Notes: a model not told the origin generated them from the letters alone. DNA of 64,000 bases from Molanna angustata (GCA_963576475.1 OY754970.1:33916619-33980618); one strand, 5' to 3'. Counted from the stretch's first letter, positions 50,190 to 62,225 are shown. Numbers and translations: made by a program.

Positions 50190-50335
50190 ACTGACGATAT
50201 TTATCGTCTTGCAGATCCAGACTGAAAACACAATTAAAAACTGTGTCTCCACCGGGAATCGAACCCGGGACATTTGGCTCAGCAGTCAGATATCTAACCA
50301 ACTGAGCCACGTAGATTTGTCTGATTTCTTGTAGC
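50190..50335 (-). mobile_element. tRNA-like SINE (family 2)
   Basis: On the minus strand GTGGCTCAGTTGGTTAGATAT (A-box region) is followed by CTGACTGCTGAGCC and GGGTTCGATTCCCGG (good B box). The anticodon stem does not pair, so it is a tRNA-derived retroposon rather than a working tRNA gene. Related fragments lie at 16480 and 29050. Confidence 0.65.
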
Positions 50336-50416
50336 TTGCTTGAAACGACTTCAAGTGCATTGTTTGGGAGCCTATAAAAGAATACTTACCAAATATAAAC
50401 ATAAATTGTATATGTG

Positions 50417-50589
<173 letters not shown>

Positions 50590-50949
50590 AACATGAGTTG
50601 TTTACAGTATTTTCTTGTTATTGATGGAAAGCTTGTTATTGGCTCTGAAGTCTATGTTAAAATTTGTATTATAAAAAATGTAAATGAGCTGTTGGCTTCC
50701 CAAATAAATAAATAAATAAATAAATTAATTAATAAACTCTTTAAATAAAATAAGCGAATAAACTTTGTCAATGAAAATTCTTCTAAATATGGGACATTAT
50801 CGTATAAAATAAAAGAGGAAAATTGGAAGTGTATCACTATAGAGGAAAGTAACAAATAACGTACACATAGCATGTATGTATGTACTAAGGTGGATAGGTA
50901 TGTTGGAGGTAGAAATGAGTCGAGCATGTATGCGCGAAAAATATTTAGC

Positions 50950-51255
50950 TCATTTAGGTGTTCCCCCCCTTCCTCCTTTCCGGGAGGCGGCGGTGGCGGC
51001 ACTCGCAAATTCGTTTTTCGGCCATAAATATCCACCAGGCTGACATTCGGTATCGCCGAAGCGGAGGCTCACAACCCAAAGCAGGCTATTCGTATGCGAG
51101 GATCGGCCCGCTCACCTCAAGATGGCGGTGCCACTGTCACTCAAAACCGAGACGTTATCTGGGGGTGGCTCCGTACACAGAACCGATTCCAACTAACCAT
51201 CAAATGGCACAGGTGCGCCAGGAGCCAAGAAATATGGGGCGCCAAATTTAAGGAA
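50950..51255. promoter_or_regulatory. GC-rich promoter-like island
   Basis: GC and CpG content rise abruptly (GGGAGGCGGCGGTGGCGGC; GCCGAAGCGGAGGC). CAAGATGGCGGTG at about 51119 is a strong YY1/Pho-like core. On the minus strand CTTGAG-GTGAGCG could be a splice donor. The ATG in the motif opens only a 23-codon frame. No downstream exon was recognised, so a promoter of an unseen gene or a repeat-derived block are both possible. Confidence 0.3.
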
Positions 51256-51300
51256 AATAAAAAAAAATATTTACATTGAATTTTCGAAGATTTTTGGTAC

Positions 51301-52280
51301 CTAATCATCATCATCATCATTGGCCCTACAGCCCGTTGTGGGCCTTGCCCTCCTTCAGAATCCGTCGCCATTCCTCCCTGCACTCTGCGGCTCTCTTCCA
51401 GTTGGTAAGGCCCAGCGCTCGTACATCAGCCTCCACATCGTCCAGCCATCTCATTTTTGGTCTGTCTCTGCTTCTTCTTCCGTCTGGTGTGAAACCTTGT
51501 TGGGAGTACGATCATCACTCATCCTGTGGCCCAACCATTGCAGTCTTCTTATTTTATTGAACTCTACAATGCTAGGTTCGCCATACAGTACCTGTAATTC
51601 GTGTTTGAATCGTCTCCTCCACACTCCATTTTCGTTAATAGGACCAAATATCTTTCTGAAGATTTTCCTTTCAAATATCAGAAGTATGTTTTCATCTCTT
51701 TTGGTCACTACCAAGCATTCGGCATATATGCAATGACTGGACGGAGGAGCGTTTTATAAAAGGTTGATTTGGTTTTTCTACCGAGCAATTTTGACCTCAG
51801 ATGCTTATACAGCCCATAATAGAATCTGTTTGCTGCTGATAGCCGCACTCTAATTTCGGTACTGTAGTTATTATCGTGGGTGATTTCAGTACTCAAGTAT
51901 TTGAAGGAATTGACACTTTCTTTGTGGTGTGATCCTATGTCTAATGGTGGATGTATGTGGTTTTGCCTGTGACTTGCTTGCCAGCATGTATTTAGTTTTG
52001 GATGCATTTATCCTGAGTCCCATGTCATTTGCAGCAGTCTCTAATTTTAGGATATCTTGTTTTAATTGAGGAAGAGTTCTAGACACAAAATCCAGGTCAT
52101 CTGCATGGGCTAGTATCTGGGCAGATCCTGTTGTTTCTACTCCTGAATCTCTAATGGTTTTTCTAGGGCAATGTTGAACAACAGACATGCCAGTGCATCG
52201 CCCTGTCTCAGACCGTTGTACGTCAGGAATGGTTCTGATTTGCTATTTTGCACTTGCACTTTTACCAAGCACTGTGTTTT
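51301..52280 (-). pseudogene. RTE-like LINE, 5'-truncated, with 13-bp target duplication
   Basis: The minus strand encodes ILAHADDLDFVSRTLPQL (palm catalytic motif), NDMGLRINASKTKYMLASKS, SVNSFKYLSTEITHDNNYST, YGLYKHLRSKLLGRKTKSTF and then KIFGPINENGVWRRRFKHEL, with frameshifts. The 3' end is a (ATG)n tail at 51304-51320. AGATTTTTGGTAC lies at 51288-51300 and again at 52281-52293. Confidence 0.88.
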
Positions 52281-52319
52281 AGATTTTTGGTACTAGTCGT
52301 GTCGTATTTTGTTTCATGT

Positions 52320-52575
52320 TAAGACAGTTTGTGGAACGAGGATAGTAAGCAGACTTGAGAGACTGAGGATTGGCACCAGGAACTGGAGGAGTGCATGCAA
52401 GGATAGAGGGAGATAACGACGAATTATGGAGGAGACCAAAGTCCTAAATGGGCTGTAGAGCCATTATTGAGTCAGATTTTGGAAATACCTCATAAATAGG
52501 ATGAAATAGTCAACGACATGCCATCAGGACATCGCCATTCCGGTAGAACGCGAAAAATGGAAGGATAGTTAGATC
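52320..52575 (+). pseudogene. Short LINE-like 3' fragments
   Basis: GATTGGCACCAGGAACTGGAG...GAGGAGACCAAAGTCCTAAATG...GGGCTGTAGAGCC looks like the tail of an RTE-type ORF2 (METKVLNGL then stop). Very short; low certainty. Confidence 0.4.
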
Positions 52576-52646
52576 TCATGAGTAACTTTCTGAAGAAAAA
52601 CAGATCCACAATCTACACAGAGAAGAAGACTGACTTTGACTACACA

Positions 52647-53005
<359 letters not shown>

Positions 53006-53009
53006 TTAT

Positions 53010-53960
53010 GTTGTATTTCAATTACTTACTACTATTATTAAAATTGTTTTTCAAAAATTCAAACGATTCTATTTGTAATTTGAGTGATTAAACAAACTGT
53101 TGCCTGATCACAGATATACAGAAAACATTGACAAGAAGAAGTATAATGAAGATATTATAAAAAGACTGTATGATGTGAATGGACTTACTGACTTAGTTTG
53201 CATGCTATCTTACTTGGGTCATACTGATTATTTTGTATTGTATTATTTTGCGTTTTTTAATTCTCATCATTTTTTATTTTTAGGTATAGCGATTTCTTTT
53301 CTATTATCTTTATTTTCTTTATGGTACTACTCCTTCAAAACACGAGTTTATCTCTTTTTGAAGTGAGTTATATTAGTTAACTGTGTATTTTTATGTTATT
53401 GTGATTATTATTGTGAAAATATTATTGTTTCGAATAACATGATCAAGTTTTCAAAGGAAGAAAAGAAGGCCTTTACTATTTATTAACAGGCATAAACAAC
53501 TGCTTGCCCCACTCTGTCCTCGCATATATATTCCGTAGTGAGATGAGCTTCCCTACACCTATATGTACCTACTGTTATGGCAAAAGCTCCGATTTTGGGT
53601 TTCCCCACATCTTCAACCCGCTCGCCCACCAGAGGTGAAGAGGCTGTGATTTCTCCCGCGGGGTTTACCTACACTCGCGTTTGAATTTTATGTCTGCAAA
53701 GATAACAGTATTTTCTGCGATATGTATGCGAGATGGCGTATAGCGTTTTGTTATATATATATGTACTACATATACACACACACGTGACTAACTCTTCACA
53801 TTCTACTCATCACAAGAGAGACCTTCGATATTATCCGATAGGCAACTAAATTGAATAATTTATTATTGTTATGTTCAACTGTAGAAATTGTTTCAGTAGC
53901 ATAGCTTTCTCGCGCTTGATCAAATCAAAGATGGATGAATGTTATATTATAAATTGCAAA
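53010..53960. other. No gene seen
   Basis: An 88-codon frame at 53100-53366 is hydrophobic at its end but has no recognised similarity. 53500-53700 is GC-richer (TTCTCCCGCGGGGTTTACC) and may be a SINE-like repeat. Confidence 0.35.
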
Positions 53961-53974
53961 TCACTTTAATTACA

Positions 53975-54595
53975 CTATAGCTAGAGACTGACCAGGAAGA
54001 TGCCACTTCCATAATGCAAATGGATGGAGAAGCATTACCCAATAGTCAATCTTTCAAATATGTTTGGTCAGTCATCCATAAAAATGAAGGATGAGCAGCA
54101 AACCACGGAATTAATGTGGAATGGATGAGGTTCAGATCACTGTCGGGATTACTATGTGATCCAAAAATGCCACCAAAGTTGAAAGGTAAATTGAACCAAC
54201 TGTCAGATCAACATTCCTCTATGGCTCCGAATGCAGGACAATGTATAACTCCTACTCCAGGCAACTGGAAACTGTTGAAGTGCATATACTAAGAGGGCAG
54301 CTGGAGTGTCCTTACGGGAAAAAATGAAAAGTCCACACATTTGTGGAAGCTAGGGTTTTACATTGTAAGATAGAAAAAAGACAATGAGGATGGCAGACCA
54401 CCAGATCGCATGATAAACCAAGCATTTTCCATGGATCGTCCTCGACTTCCATCCAGAGGAAGACCAAAGAATTCTTGGACTGTGTAAAGACGTAACCAAC
54501 TGCAGATACATGGACTAGATGACATTGTACAGGACAGGAGAGCCTATAATTGAAGGACGAGGAATGCTGTCCCCAAAAATCTGTACAGACAGAGA
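53975..54595 (+). pseudogene. RTE-like LINE ORF2 fragment
   Basis: Broken frames give MQMDGEALPNSQSFKYVWSV, MRFRSLSGLLCDPKMPPKLK, then RSTFLYGSECRTMYNSYSRQ, LETVEVHILRGQLECPYGKK, VHCKIEKR and DRPRLPSRGRPKNSWTV. This follows the palm-to-C-terminus order of RTE-type ORF2. Inactivated by stops and indels. Confidence 0.78.
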
Positions 54596-55059
54596 GTTGG
54601 TATATAATGTAGCTAGGTAGAAGAAATCACTTTAATAACTCACTTCTTAGTATGAGCGAATTGTGATATGCCTCGTCACAAAAATAATGTGATACCCTAT
54701 AAACTTGTCATATGATTAGTTAGTTAGGCTTCATAATAATTAATTTGTAACATTTCAATCACAATTTTCTCATAGTAATGTTAATGGTTGAAATAATGTG
54801 ATTTGTAATAAAAATATGGCTTTAAAAGTTTTCTTGATTTTTTTAATATGTTGCCACAATGTGTTTATTTTTGTTAATTATTCAAGAATATACCGTATAA
54901 TACTATGTTAATTTAAAAATTTGTATTTGATAAATTAATGACAATGTCTAAATGTTCAAAAAATTAAATGTAAACTATTTATACAACTGTTGTTCAACAG
55001 AATTTATATACAGCTATGTCACGCGAATAAGAATTTTTTATGGGGGATTTTTTTATAAA

Positions 55060-55215
55060 TCTGATCCAATATATATCCGATTTCAAATTTGATGGCTGGA
55101 TGGAGTACTGTGGGATGTAGACACTATTCTTATGAGGGATCGGAAGAGTGTACTCCAGGACAGAGGGAGATTGGTCTTCAACAGGCTGTGAACGCACTGA
55201 TGAGGAGTGAATAGT
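55060..55215 (+). pseudogene. Short RTE-like 3' remnant
   Basis: GATGGCTGGATGGAGTACTG...GGGATCGGAAGAGTGTACTCC, CAGGACAGAGGGAGATTGGTC and CGCACTGATGAGGAG fit a LINE C-terminus, but no frame is intact. Confidence 0.35.
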
Positions 55216-55259
55216 GATTACATTACATTAAATAATGCAAAAGATTAAGTATTTTTTTG

Positions 55260-55780
55260 TATTGATGATGTGGAAACGCAATCCTTTCTTAAATCCTTAG
55301 TATAATATTTTCCATTTGACATGGTCACGACTGCATCAGACCTGGTGCAAGTGGTTGGTTAGTCTAAATGTACGGTTTGGTGGAAGATAAGGATGAACTT
55401 GGTCTCAAGAGTTGTAACGTCTCCCCAGGCACCAGTTAAGCAGGAGCGCACCGTCTAATTCACGCCATAATTAGCGTTTGCTCTGCCTCATTATTACTAT
55501 ATGAATTATTGTTATGGCGCCCACACAGTCGTGTGTCATAACTTTTCTGCGGCGAGGTTATTTTTCTCAGCCGAATTTACTACCACTTATGGGAAAATTC
55601 AGAGGCGGGTTCCGTGCAAATATAACAAAATAAAATTAACGACGAAATGTAATATTTGATTGATAAAGTTACAATTTATTTTGAAAATTAAAACGAAATT
55701 AAATTTACTTTTCATAAAAAGAAAATGCCAATCTTATAGAGTAATTCTAACTATACTTTTTATTTTATTTTATTTATGTA
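55260..55780. other. Non-repetitive-looking sequence, no gene
   Basis: Mixed composition, with GCCATAATTAGCG and TTATGGCGCCC words that resemble homeodomain sites. No exon recognised. A regulatory role is speculative. Confidence 0.25.
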
Positions 55781-55793
55781 GGTATAATGCCAT

Positions 55794-56043
55794 TTTTAAT
55801 ACAACATATAGTCAACCATCGAAACCCTCTGGGTTTATCTGAGGTTGACGAGCTTACAATAAATATTACGATGCAGGTTCCGACCCACGACAGCTGATCA
55901 ACCCAAGGAGCATGCTCCGAGAGCACATAGCTGTCGTCATCGGACTTCATACTGTACCTTTTTCGAGTGGGTAAAATATTTTGATCATGAAGTTTATATA
56001 TGCAAGAGCTCACCATTCATGTCATTTAATATTTTTGGTAGGA
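55794..56043. repeat. Possible short insertion flanked by an 11-bp repeat
   Basis: TATAATGCCAT lies at 55783-55793 and 56044-56054. The 250 bases between include GAAACCCTCTGGGTTTATC and a GC-richer middle. It could be a SINE-type insertion; internal promoter boxes are not evident. Confidence 0.3.
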
Positions 56044-56332
56044 TATAATGCCATGTTCTCAAGACATATTTTTTATTTTAATATTTGTTTTCGACAGTTA
56101 ATAGGTATTTATTTTATTTATTTATTTTATTTTATTTCATCTCAACAGATATTTCATAAATTGCTTAAAAACATAACACATATTAAAGACAATTACAGAG
56201 ATGTCTTAAATTATTTTAAAAATAATGCTAAAAAAGTAAATTTAGTAGTTAGATATTCTACATACTTTTAAATTAAAAATAATAATAATGTTAAAATATA
56301 AGTATTTTTTTTTTAAATTAATATGTCCTTGT

Positions 56333-56482
56333 TAGACAAGTACATATACATCTTCCTACGTTCCCTAAAATAAGCAAATAAATGCTTGTGCTATAGGTGA
56401 ACGAAATCGGTCGAGGCATGATTCGAACTCGCGACCACTGGATTACTAGCCCAGCGCGCTAACCGCTTTGCCACCGACCCAT
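56333..56482 (-). mobile_element. tRNA-derived SINE (family 1)
   Basis: On the minus strand: GGGTCGGTGGCAAAGCGGTTA (A-box region), GCGCTGGGCTAGTAATCCAG, GGTCGCGAGTTCGAATC (B box), then GATTTCGTTCACCTATAGCAC. Together with 35332-35515 this defines the family. Confidence 0.8.
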
Positions 56483-56499
56483 CTATACAGAGCTCTTCA

Positions 56500-57070
56500 A
56501 ATTATATGAAAGTGGTAAATATAATAATAAAAAACTTGAATTTAAGAGATATTCAAAGGTTTTATTTTTTTATTAGAAATATACTGAAGTTTTTTGTTTT
56601 TAATTTTGATATTTTTTAGAAATAACCTACAAATTAATTCACGAAAAATTCGATGAATAATTAAGTATTTAAAACAAAGAAATAATACCGAAATATACCG
56701 AAGTATTTAAAACAAAGTAATAATACTGAAAGTAAGCATACATATAATATTTAACACCTTTCCAAGTGGTATGGATAAACTTAATTAAATATCCACAGTT
56801 AAAACTGTATTTTAAAAAAATATTGCAGAAAGTAATTTAAAGCATTTGACTTTTAATTTAATTATATAAAAAAACATGTATCTCATATTATAATTTTAAT
56901 ACTGTAACTTGACGAGTGTAATATGTAGGTACCTACTCGAATTTTTGGATGGGAAACTCACTGATAGCCTGTAGGCTAGTGAGATCCCAATTATTATAAT
57001 GTAAAACTTTTATAAAAAAAAAAATAAAAAAAATAAACAATATATTGTAGGATATATCTTAAAAAAAATA
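56500..57070. other. No gene seen
   Basis: Very AT-rich, with a short internal repeat of ATACCGAA/GTATTTAAAACAAAG near 56665-56730. Confidence 0.4.
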
Positions 57071-57084
57071 TATATGTATATTAA

Positions 57085-57625
57085 TAACATGGAAAGGTGG
57101 ACATTCTGATGTTAGAATGTGAATTTTGCTTTTTACTGAATATACATTGTTCACGCTGAAATACAAGAAAATTTTGATGTGGTTGAAATAGTTTTAATTA
57201 AAATAAACCTCAGATGGGGCGTGTTTTTATAACAATTACAAAATGAATTAGGCAATTAATACAAAACGAGAAATTTAAATGCAAATTTAGATTCTTATCT
57301 CTTGGTGTTTTCTTGAAAGCTTACGAGCCTCACTCTGCTTTAAATCATGAAAGTTTTTATTACCTGAGCGTTCTTAAATGTGCAAATTAAATGGCCCGTA
57401 ATAATGAGATATGATTTTACTTCCTTAAGAACATTAATTTATTTAACCGTATTTGAAATTAAGTGCCTTATTACAAGATAATCTTCCTCAACTTATTAAA
57501 TGCTTGAATGAGTTAGCAATGTAAAATTTGAAACTTCAACCAATGAGAGGAGGGAATTTATTGGCGGTGTTTTGGAAATTGCATGAGAAGTGAAAAGTAG
57601 ATGTGGAAAAATTTTCTAATGAATT
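57085..57625. promoter_or_regulatory. Candidate conserved noncoding/enhancer-like block
   Basis: Complex, non-repetitive sequence dense in homeodomain-type cores (TTTAATTAAAATAA, GAATTAGGCAATTAATA). It has a perfect POU octamer ATGCAAAT at 57279-57286 and the related TGCAAATTAA at 57381-57390. No open frame, repeat or terminal duplication is visible. Regulatory function is inferred from motif density only. Confidence 0.25.
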
Positions 57626-57629
57626 TAGA

Positions 57630-58120
57630 ATTTTTTTTATTGTATAACTTCAAACGAAAATCATATCAGTTGTGAAATCTTTATTTAAAAAGTAAATCAA
57701 TACATTTTTTGTTGAAAAAAAGGTCCATAAAAAAACTAGTGTGAAGGGGGTGATTGAAGGGGTCTATGGAGACAAAAAAAAAGATTTCATAATTTTTAGA
57801 ATCTCATTATTGTAATAACTAAAATGTGTTTAAATATTTATTTATTGGTTGATAGAGAGTTATACAGTATACACAATTTATAAAACAAACAATGTTGCAT
57901 TTATTTATTTGTGGACCAGTTTAAAATCTATGAATAGGATACTTAATATCAATTACAAAAATTTGTAAATAAAACGTAATTAATTTACTAGGAGATAAAA
58001 AAAACCCCTAAAATAAGACAGCTGCTTATATCAAAGTAGGAAAGATAGGAGACAGCTGTCTTAAACGTACTGAGAGAGCTCGTTCATTATCAAATTTCTT
58101 GTGTATTTATAAATGTATTT
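57630..58120. other. No gene seen
   Basis: AT-rich. TAAGACAGCTG (58014) and CAGCTGTCTTA (58053) form a short perfect dyad. Confidence 0.4.
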
Positions 58121-58124
58121 GGGG

Positions 58125-58540
58125 CTAGGTTGTGGCAAAGCCAGGAAAGTTGGGGGTGGCCGCAGCCCCACGCCCCCACCCTAGCATTCTGGACAAAAGC
58201 TCGGTGCCCCCGTCAATTCTTACATATGGGAGAGAAGGGCAGACGCCTTAATGTCTCGCTCGACGGTGACTGTGACGACGCTGACGGTGTGGTTCCTGTA
58301 AATCGCCAACACGAGTACTAAGGGGTGGAGGAGCCCCTGGCATGGCTGGTGGGCACGAATTACTCGGCGGTAGTCCGCCATGCTGATGAGATAGGTGTAG
58401 CCGACGTGGAAATTGAAGAACTGAAAGTACCTACTACAGGCGTGGTGAAGGTTCCCTGTAACAGTCACGTGTTACCGTGGCACTGTTGGGTGGGAAAATC
58501 TCGCCATGATTGACGGGCCTTCACGTTTGTGGTTGGACTC
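58125..58540. other. GC-rich unclassified block
   Basis: GC-rich against its flanks (GGGGGTGGCCGCAGCCCCACG; GGGGTGGAGGAGCCCCTGG). Short open frames on both strands lack recognised similarity. It may be a fragment of a repeat, or degraded gag-like or host sequence. Not assigned. Confidence 0.3.
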
Positions 58541-58789
58541 TTAGTGGTAGTGGTATGAAATATGCTTAATCATAGTCCTTGTCTTGTACGACGAGCAGCC
58601 GCTTCGAGGAAGAACAGAACTATACAGTTCTAAAACTTTCCCTATGGAGTAGGTAGGAGACTGCGAAATACTCTCAATGTATATTTATAAATATATTCGT
58701 GTTTTCATCAATTTCTTGTAGATAAGTGATAATACCTATCATTTGTGTCCAATCGTCCAAAACTAGTGCTCCTCTAACCGAAACGACTA

Positions 58790-59015
58790 TAGTAAGACTA
58801 ATCTCTCCTTGATCCACTGCAATCTGGTTTCAAAGCAAGTCATAGTATCACAACTGATTGATTAAGAGTATCACAATTGGTAACGGATGACATTGGACGC
58901 GCAATGAACAACAAAAAACTTACAATTCTCACACTACTCGATTTCAATATGTAGCGCGTTCAATTCCGTTGATTTTGACATTCTTCTTGCTTAGTTGTCC
59001 TCGCTAAATATGCCT
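58790..59015 (+). pseudogene. Jockey/CR1-like LINE RT palm fragment
   Basis: LDPLQSGFKASHSITTD, then RVSQLVTDDIGRAMNNKKLT and ILTLLDFN..SAFNSVDFDI, the region leading to the first catalytic Asp of non-LTR reverse transcriptases. Broken by stops. Confidence 0.65.
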
Positions 59016-59019
59016 GTCT

Positions 59020-59235
59020 AATGCCGGGTGCCCGATGTTATGGCCTATCCATTTGGATCGTTGTTGGGCAACCCTCCGACACTGATCAGTACCATGTCGT
59101 TTGGAATGTGGTCTGAATAATGGATCGTAGACATGCGCCTGTAGCACCACATTTCGAAAGCAGTCAGACGTCCAGATTCTCTCCGGCTGATTCACATTTC
59201 GCTGCCCTACAGCAGCACACTCCAGACATGAGTTA
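59020..59235 (-). pseudogene. RTE-like LINE fragment
   Basis: The minus strand carries traces of an L-W-TD-FRNVV and RRVAQQRSKWIGHNIGHPAL pattern, the WxGH segment of RTE ORF2. Short and disrupted. Confidence 0.5.
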
Positions 59236-59309
59236 TAATAAAGTTCTTCCTAACATTTAAAAAAAATATTACCCGTTATAATTTGTTATGTTTTACACAT
59301 TCACATACA

Positions 59310-59490
59310 TGAGAAGAGATAAATACTCGATCCTTCAGTTGATCATAAATTGAGGGCCGTAGAGGGATCGGCAGGAAGCAGCTCATGAAACATTCGGAAA
59401 TGGACCGGAATGAAGTATGTGGATGACCTGTTCTGAACCGCGCGGGACAGAGAGAGTTTTTCCCGAGTAATCGTCAACAGACATTTTTAT
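59310..59490 (+). pseudogene. RTE-like LINE 3' fragment
   Basis: EKRDKYSILQLIIN, then EGRRGIGRKQL and FRAARDRESFSRVIVN-type traces. Nearly the same sequence as 49720-49880 (ACTCAATCTTTCAGTTGATC), so both come from one family. Confidence 0.6.
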
Positions 59491-59699
59491 TTTGTTGTTC
59501 TTTTTGTAAAATTAGGCATACAAAACCCAGAACACCAACATATTTTTAACACCTCATATTTTTTGAAAAGTTATACTTATGTCAATTCTTGGCAACCCTT
59601 GGGTGAGAGATGTTTAAGTCAATCAATTATATTATGATGTTGGAACATTATGAGTCGTGTTTCGGTCTGACCTATTTTTATTCAAATAACAATAATAAT

Positions 59700-60240
59700 A
59701 AAATCGTGGGGCGGAACCTGAAAATCGCGGAGAAGCGTCGAGACAGCGGTTAAAATGTCATCAATCAACTGTCAAAATACGTCAGAGTCGATTCGGTGCG
59801 ATGAAAGGAAAACATGAACCGGCGGTCGTGGGGGGGGTGGGGGGTGGAATAGCGTCTGCGGCTAGGGGCTGGTGTGGAGCGGGGCGGGGGAGGGGAGGGG
59901 AGGGGTGCATTCAACAGGTGGCTCATAAACCAGACATTCGCATATCACTACACGGGATTGATAGACTGCCTCGGATCCCGTCGGGCCAAAACATCCCCAA
60001 CGGCCCTGGTCGTTAAGGGCTCTAATCGCCCGTTGACAAGCACCCATCTGGTGTGTCGAGTGCTCTCACCTACCCACCGTCATCTGACAGTTTATAAAAC
60101 TTGTTACGTCATTATAAACTCGAGCAGATTGCTAAATTGTTTGTGATGTTAAATTTGACTTGTCGTCCCCGGCGTGGCGCGTCAAGGTCCTCACCCTCTT
60201 CCAACTTTGTGTCGGTGTCTCCTTGACAAATTATCATTTT
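59700..60240. promoter_or_regulatory. GC-rich island with G-quadruplex-forming tracts
   Basis: It contains GTGGGGGGGGTGGGGGGTGG (59829-59847) and a run of five G tracts of 4-5 bases separated by single bases (59881-59905). Further on are CpG-rich words, TTACGTCA (CRE-like) and GGCGTGGCGCGTC. No credible exon was found. The profile is that of an insect promoter or silencer island, but no attached gene is visible. Confidence 0.3.
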
Positions 60241-60244
60241 ATTA

Positions 60245-60870
60245 TATTCATGAACTTGTATTATAAACATCCTCGCGGTTTTTGAGACTGATGCTTGTTT
60301 TAAAATTTAAATTAGTAATTTCATTTTAGTACTTCATAAACGTAAACTCGTTGGTAATTTTAATTTCATTTATATTATTGTAATAAAACATTTGATTATG
60401 CATCAATTATATACAATTTCGGCTCTTTTAGAGTAAATGTAATTAAATATTATATCTAAAGTGTTCTATGTATACTATGATGACACAAAATGTTGTTATA
60501 AAGGAAATATTAAATATGATATGTTAGAAAGAAAATTCATATATTGTTTTGATAAGAAATTTATGTTACAAAATTTGTTATATTTGTTTTTTACATTAAC
60601 TTTGGTTTATATATTATTTTCTTATTTTTTGTGTATTATTTATTAAATAAATTTCAAGGCCAGAATTATCTAGGCTAGAACTGGAAAATATATAATATAC
60701 ATATTTTAAACAGTAATATTATAAGTGACCCGTCTCAGAACAGGTTTTCCCAGTGAGACGAGGAACGAAAAATATATTGTTATTCATGTATTTTTGTTTA
60801 ATAAACCTCGGGTTGCCGGCACTGAAACTGAATTTCTTTTAAAAAAATGTTTTTTTCTTCCATGATGTTG
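60245..60870. other. No gene seen
   Basis: AT-rich. A 61-codon hydrophobic frame at 60461-60646 has no supporting similarity. Confidence 0.4.
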
Positions 60871-60876
60871 CATTTA

Positions 60877-61138
60877 ATATCGCTTGATAACTTTCACAAC
60901 CTCGTATCTCAAAAGCTGCATTAACATATCCATAAATAAACAATGATTTAAAAAAATATCTTAAAGAAATAAAACAAATTCAATTAATGAATTACTTGAT
61001 GCACCAACAAAAGAACTTTCAATCCACATTATCAGAAAAATAAAAAAAAATGTGTAGAAAAAGTCATGAAGGTTTTAGTGTCTCCTGTAAAATGATACTT
61101 TTTGAGATACGAGGTTGTGAAAGTTATCCAGCGATATG
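60877..61138. mobile_element. ~260-bp element with ~38-bp near-identical inverted repeats
   Basis: ATATCGCTTGATAACTTTCA...CTCGTATCTCAAAA at about 60877-60914 is repeated inverted at about 61100-61137 with one mismatch. The loop is AT-rich and noncoding. High arm identity suggests a young foldback element or recent inverted duplication. Confidence 0.65.
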
Positions 61139-61410
61139 TGTATTTCATATAAAATTTAATTGTTAAATGGAAATTAACTCAACATAATAATTTCAAAAAG
61201 GTGTTTTCAATATTTTTGTGGCCATGTTGAGATATCCGAAAACATCAACCATCACTAAAGTAATCTGCGTACTGGAGTCTCTATAAAGCGAGTCACTAAA
61301 GTCTCTGGAGTATATCAATAAAGCGATTCATCTTGTCACTATTGCAGCTGGCTGCTGATGTCTTGTCTGTGAGCTTTAACATATTCAACAAATCTTGGTT
61401 CAAGATTTAC

Positions 61411-62225
61411 TATTTTTTTTATTTATTTATCGAATCAATTACAATGTACAATAACAATAAACAAGGTAAATTAGGTAAATAAGTTCCATGATATATTTCA
61501 TAATAACCCTCTTTAATCGAGATAATGTTACGTTCACCAAACTTTGCACATCTACTAAATAATACTAATAATACATAAAACATTTTATCACTAAGGTTAA
61601 CATTTATTTGAAGACAAATCAATAATTTATATGTAGGGATTGCATAAAAAGGTAAAACAAAATTTTCAAAACTAAAAAGCTACACAAAAATAAGAATGAA
61701 GTACCTAAACAAAAAAGCACAGTTTTTTGATTTTATTCTTAAGTATATTGTAATTTTTTTCGAGTCTAAGACTCAAAGGGAGTTCATTAAACCACTTAGT
61801 ACCTTTATATGTACTTATAGAAATGTTGTGAGGTTGTACGTAAAAGAGGAATGGTAAAACATCTTTGTGAATTTATTCTGCTGCTTATAGAAAATGACAA
61901 TTGGATGGAATTTGTAAGAACACCTTTATAAATTTGAAACAATGAGATTTTTTTATAGATTTTTTCAACAGCTGAATCTTTAAATTCTCGAAAAACATTA
62001 ATAGTTGGAAAATCGAATCTCCCTTTTAATATAATTTTAATAATGAATCTTAAAACTTCTAAAGGCAATAACGTGGTTTTAAAAGCTCCCATATTGTAAG
62101 ACGGATTGAAATAGTGAAAATATATTGTTTTAAGCAAGTTTGTATGAAGTACATTTCTAAGTCTCAGAAAAATAAAAATTAGCTTTTTTAAGACGTTCAA
62201 CAGTAGTAAGTAGTACCTAATATGC
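61411..62225 (-). pseudogene. CR1/Jockey-like LINE, ORF2 C-terminus and 3' UTR
   Basis: Minus strand: a long frame (62227 to 61805) ends RCFTIPLLRTTSQHFY. After a frame shift it continues as YVQPHNISISTYKGTKWFNE, LPLSLRLEKNYNILKNKIKK and LCFFV, then stop. The 3' UTR runs to an A-rich tail (T-rich on the + strand near 61411-61425). 5'-truncated. Confidence 0.7.

Noticed and set aside
50247..50311. tRNA gene on the minus strand
   Set aside because: Good A and B boxes, but the anticodon stem does not pair and related degraded copies exist.
53100..53366. Small membrane protein
   Set aside because: The hydrophobic segment arises from T-rich DNA. There is no similarity, splice context or codon signal.
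60461..60646. Small hydrophobic protein
   Set aside because: AT-rich frame of 61 codons with no support beyond length.
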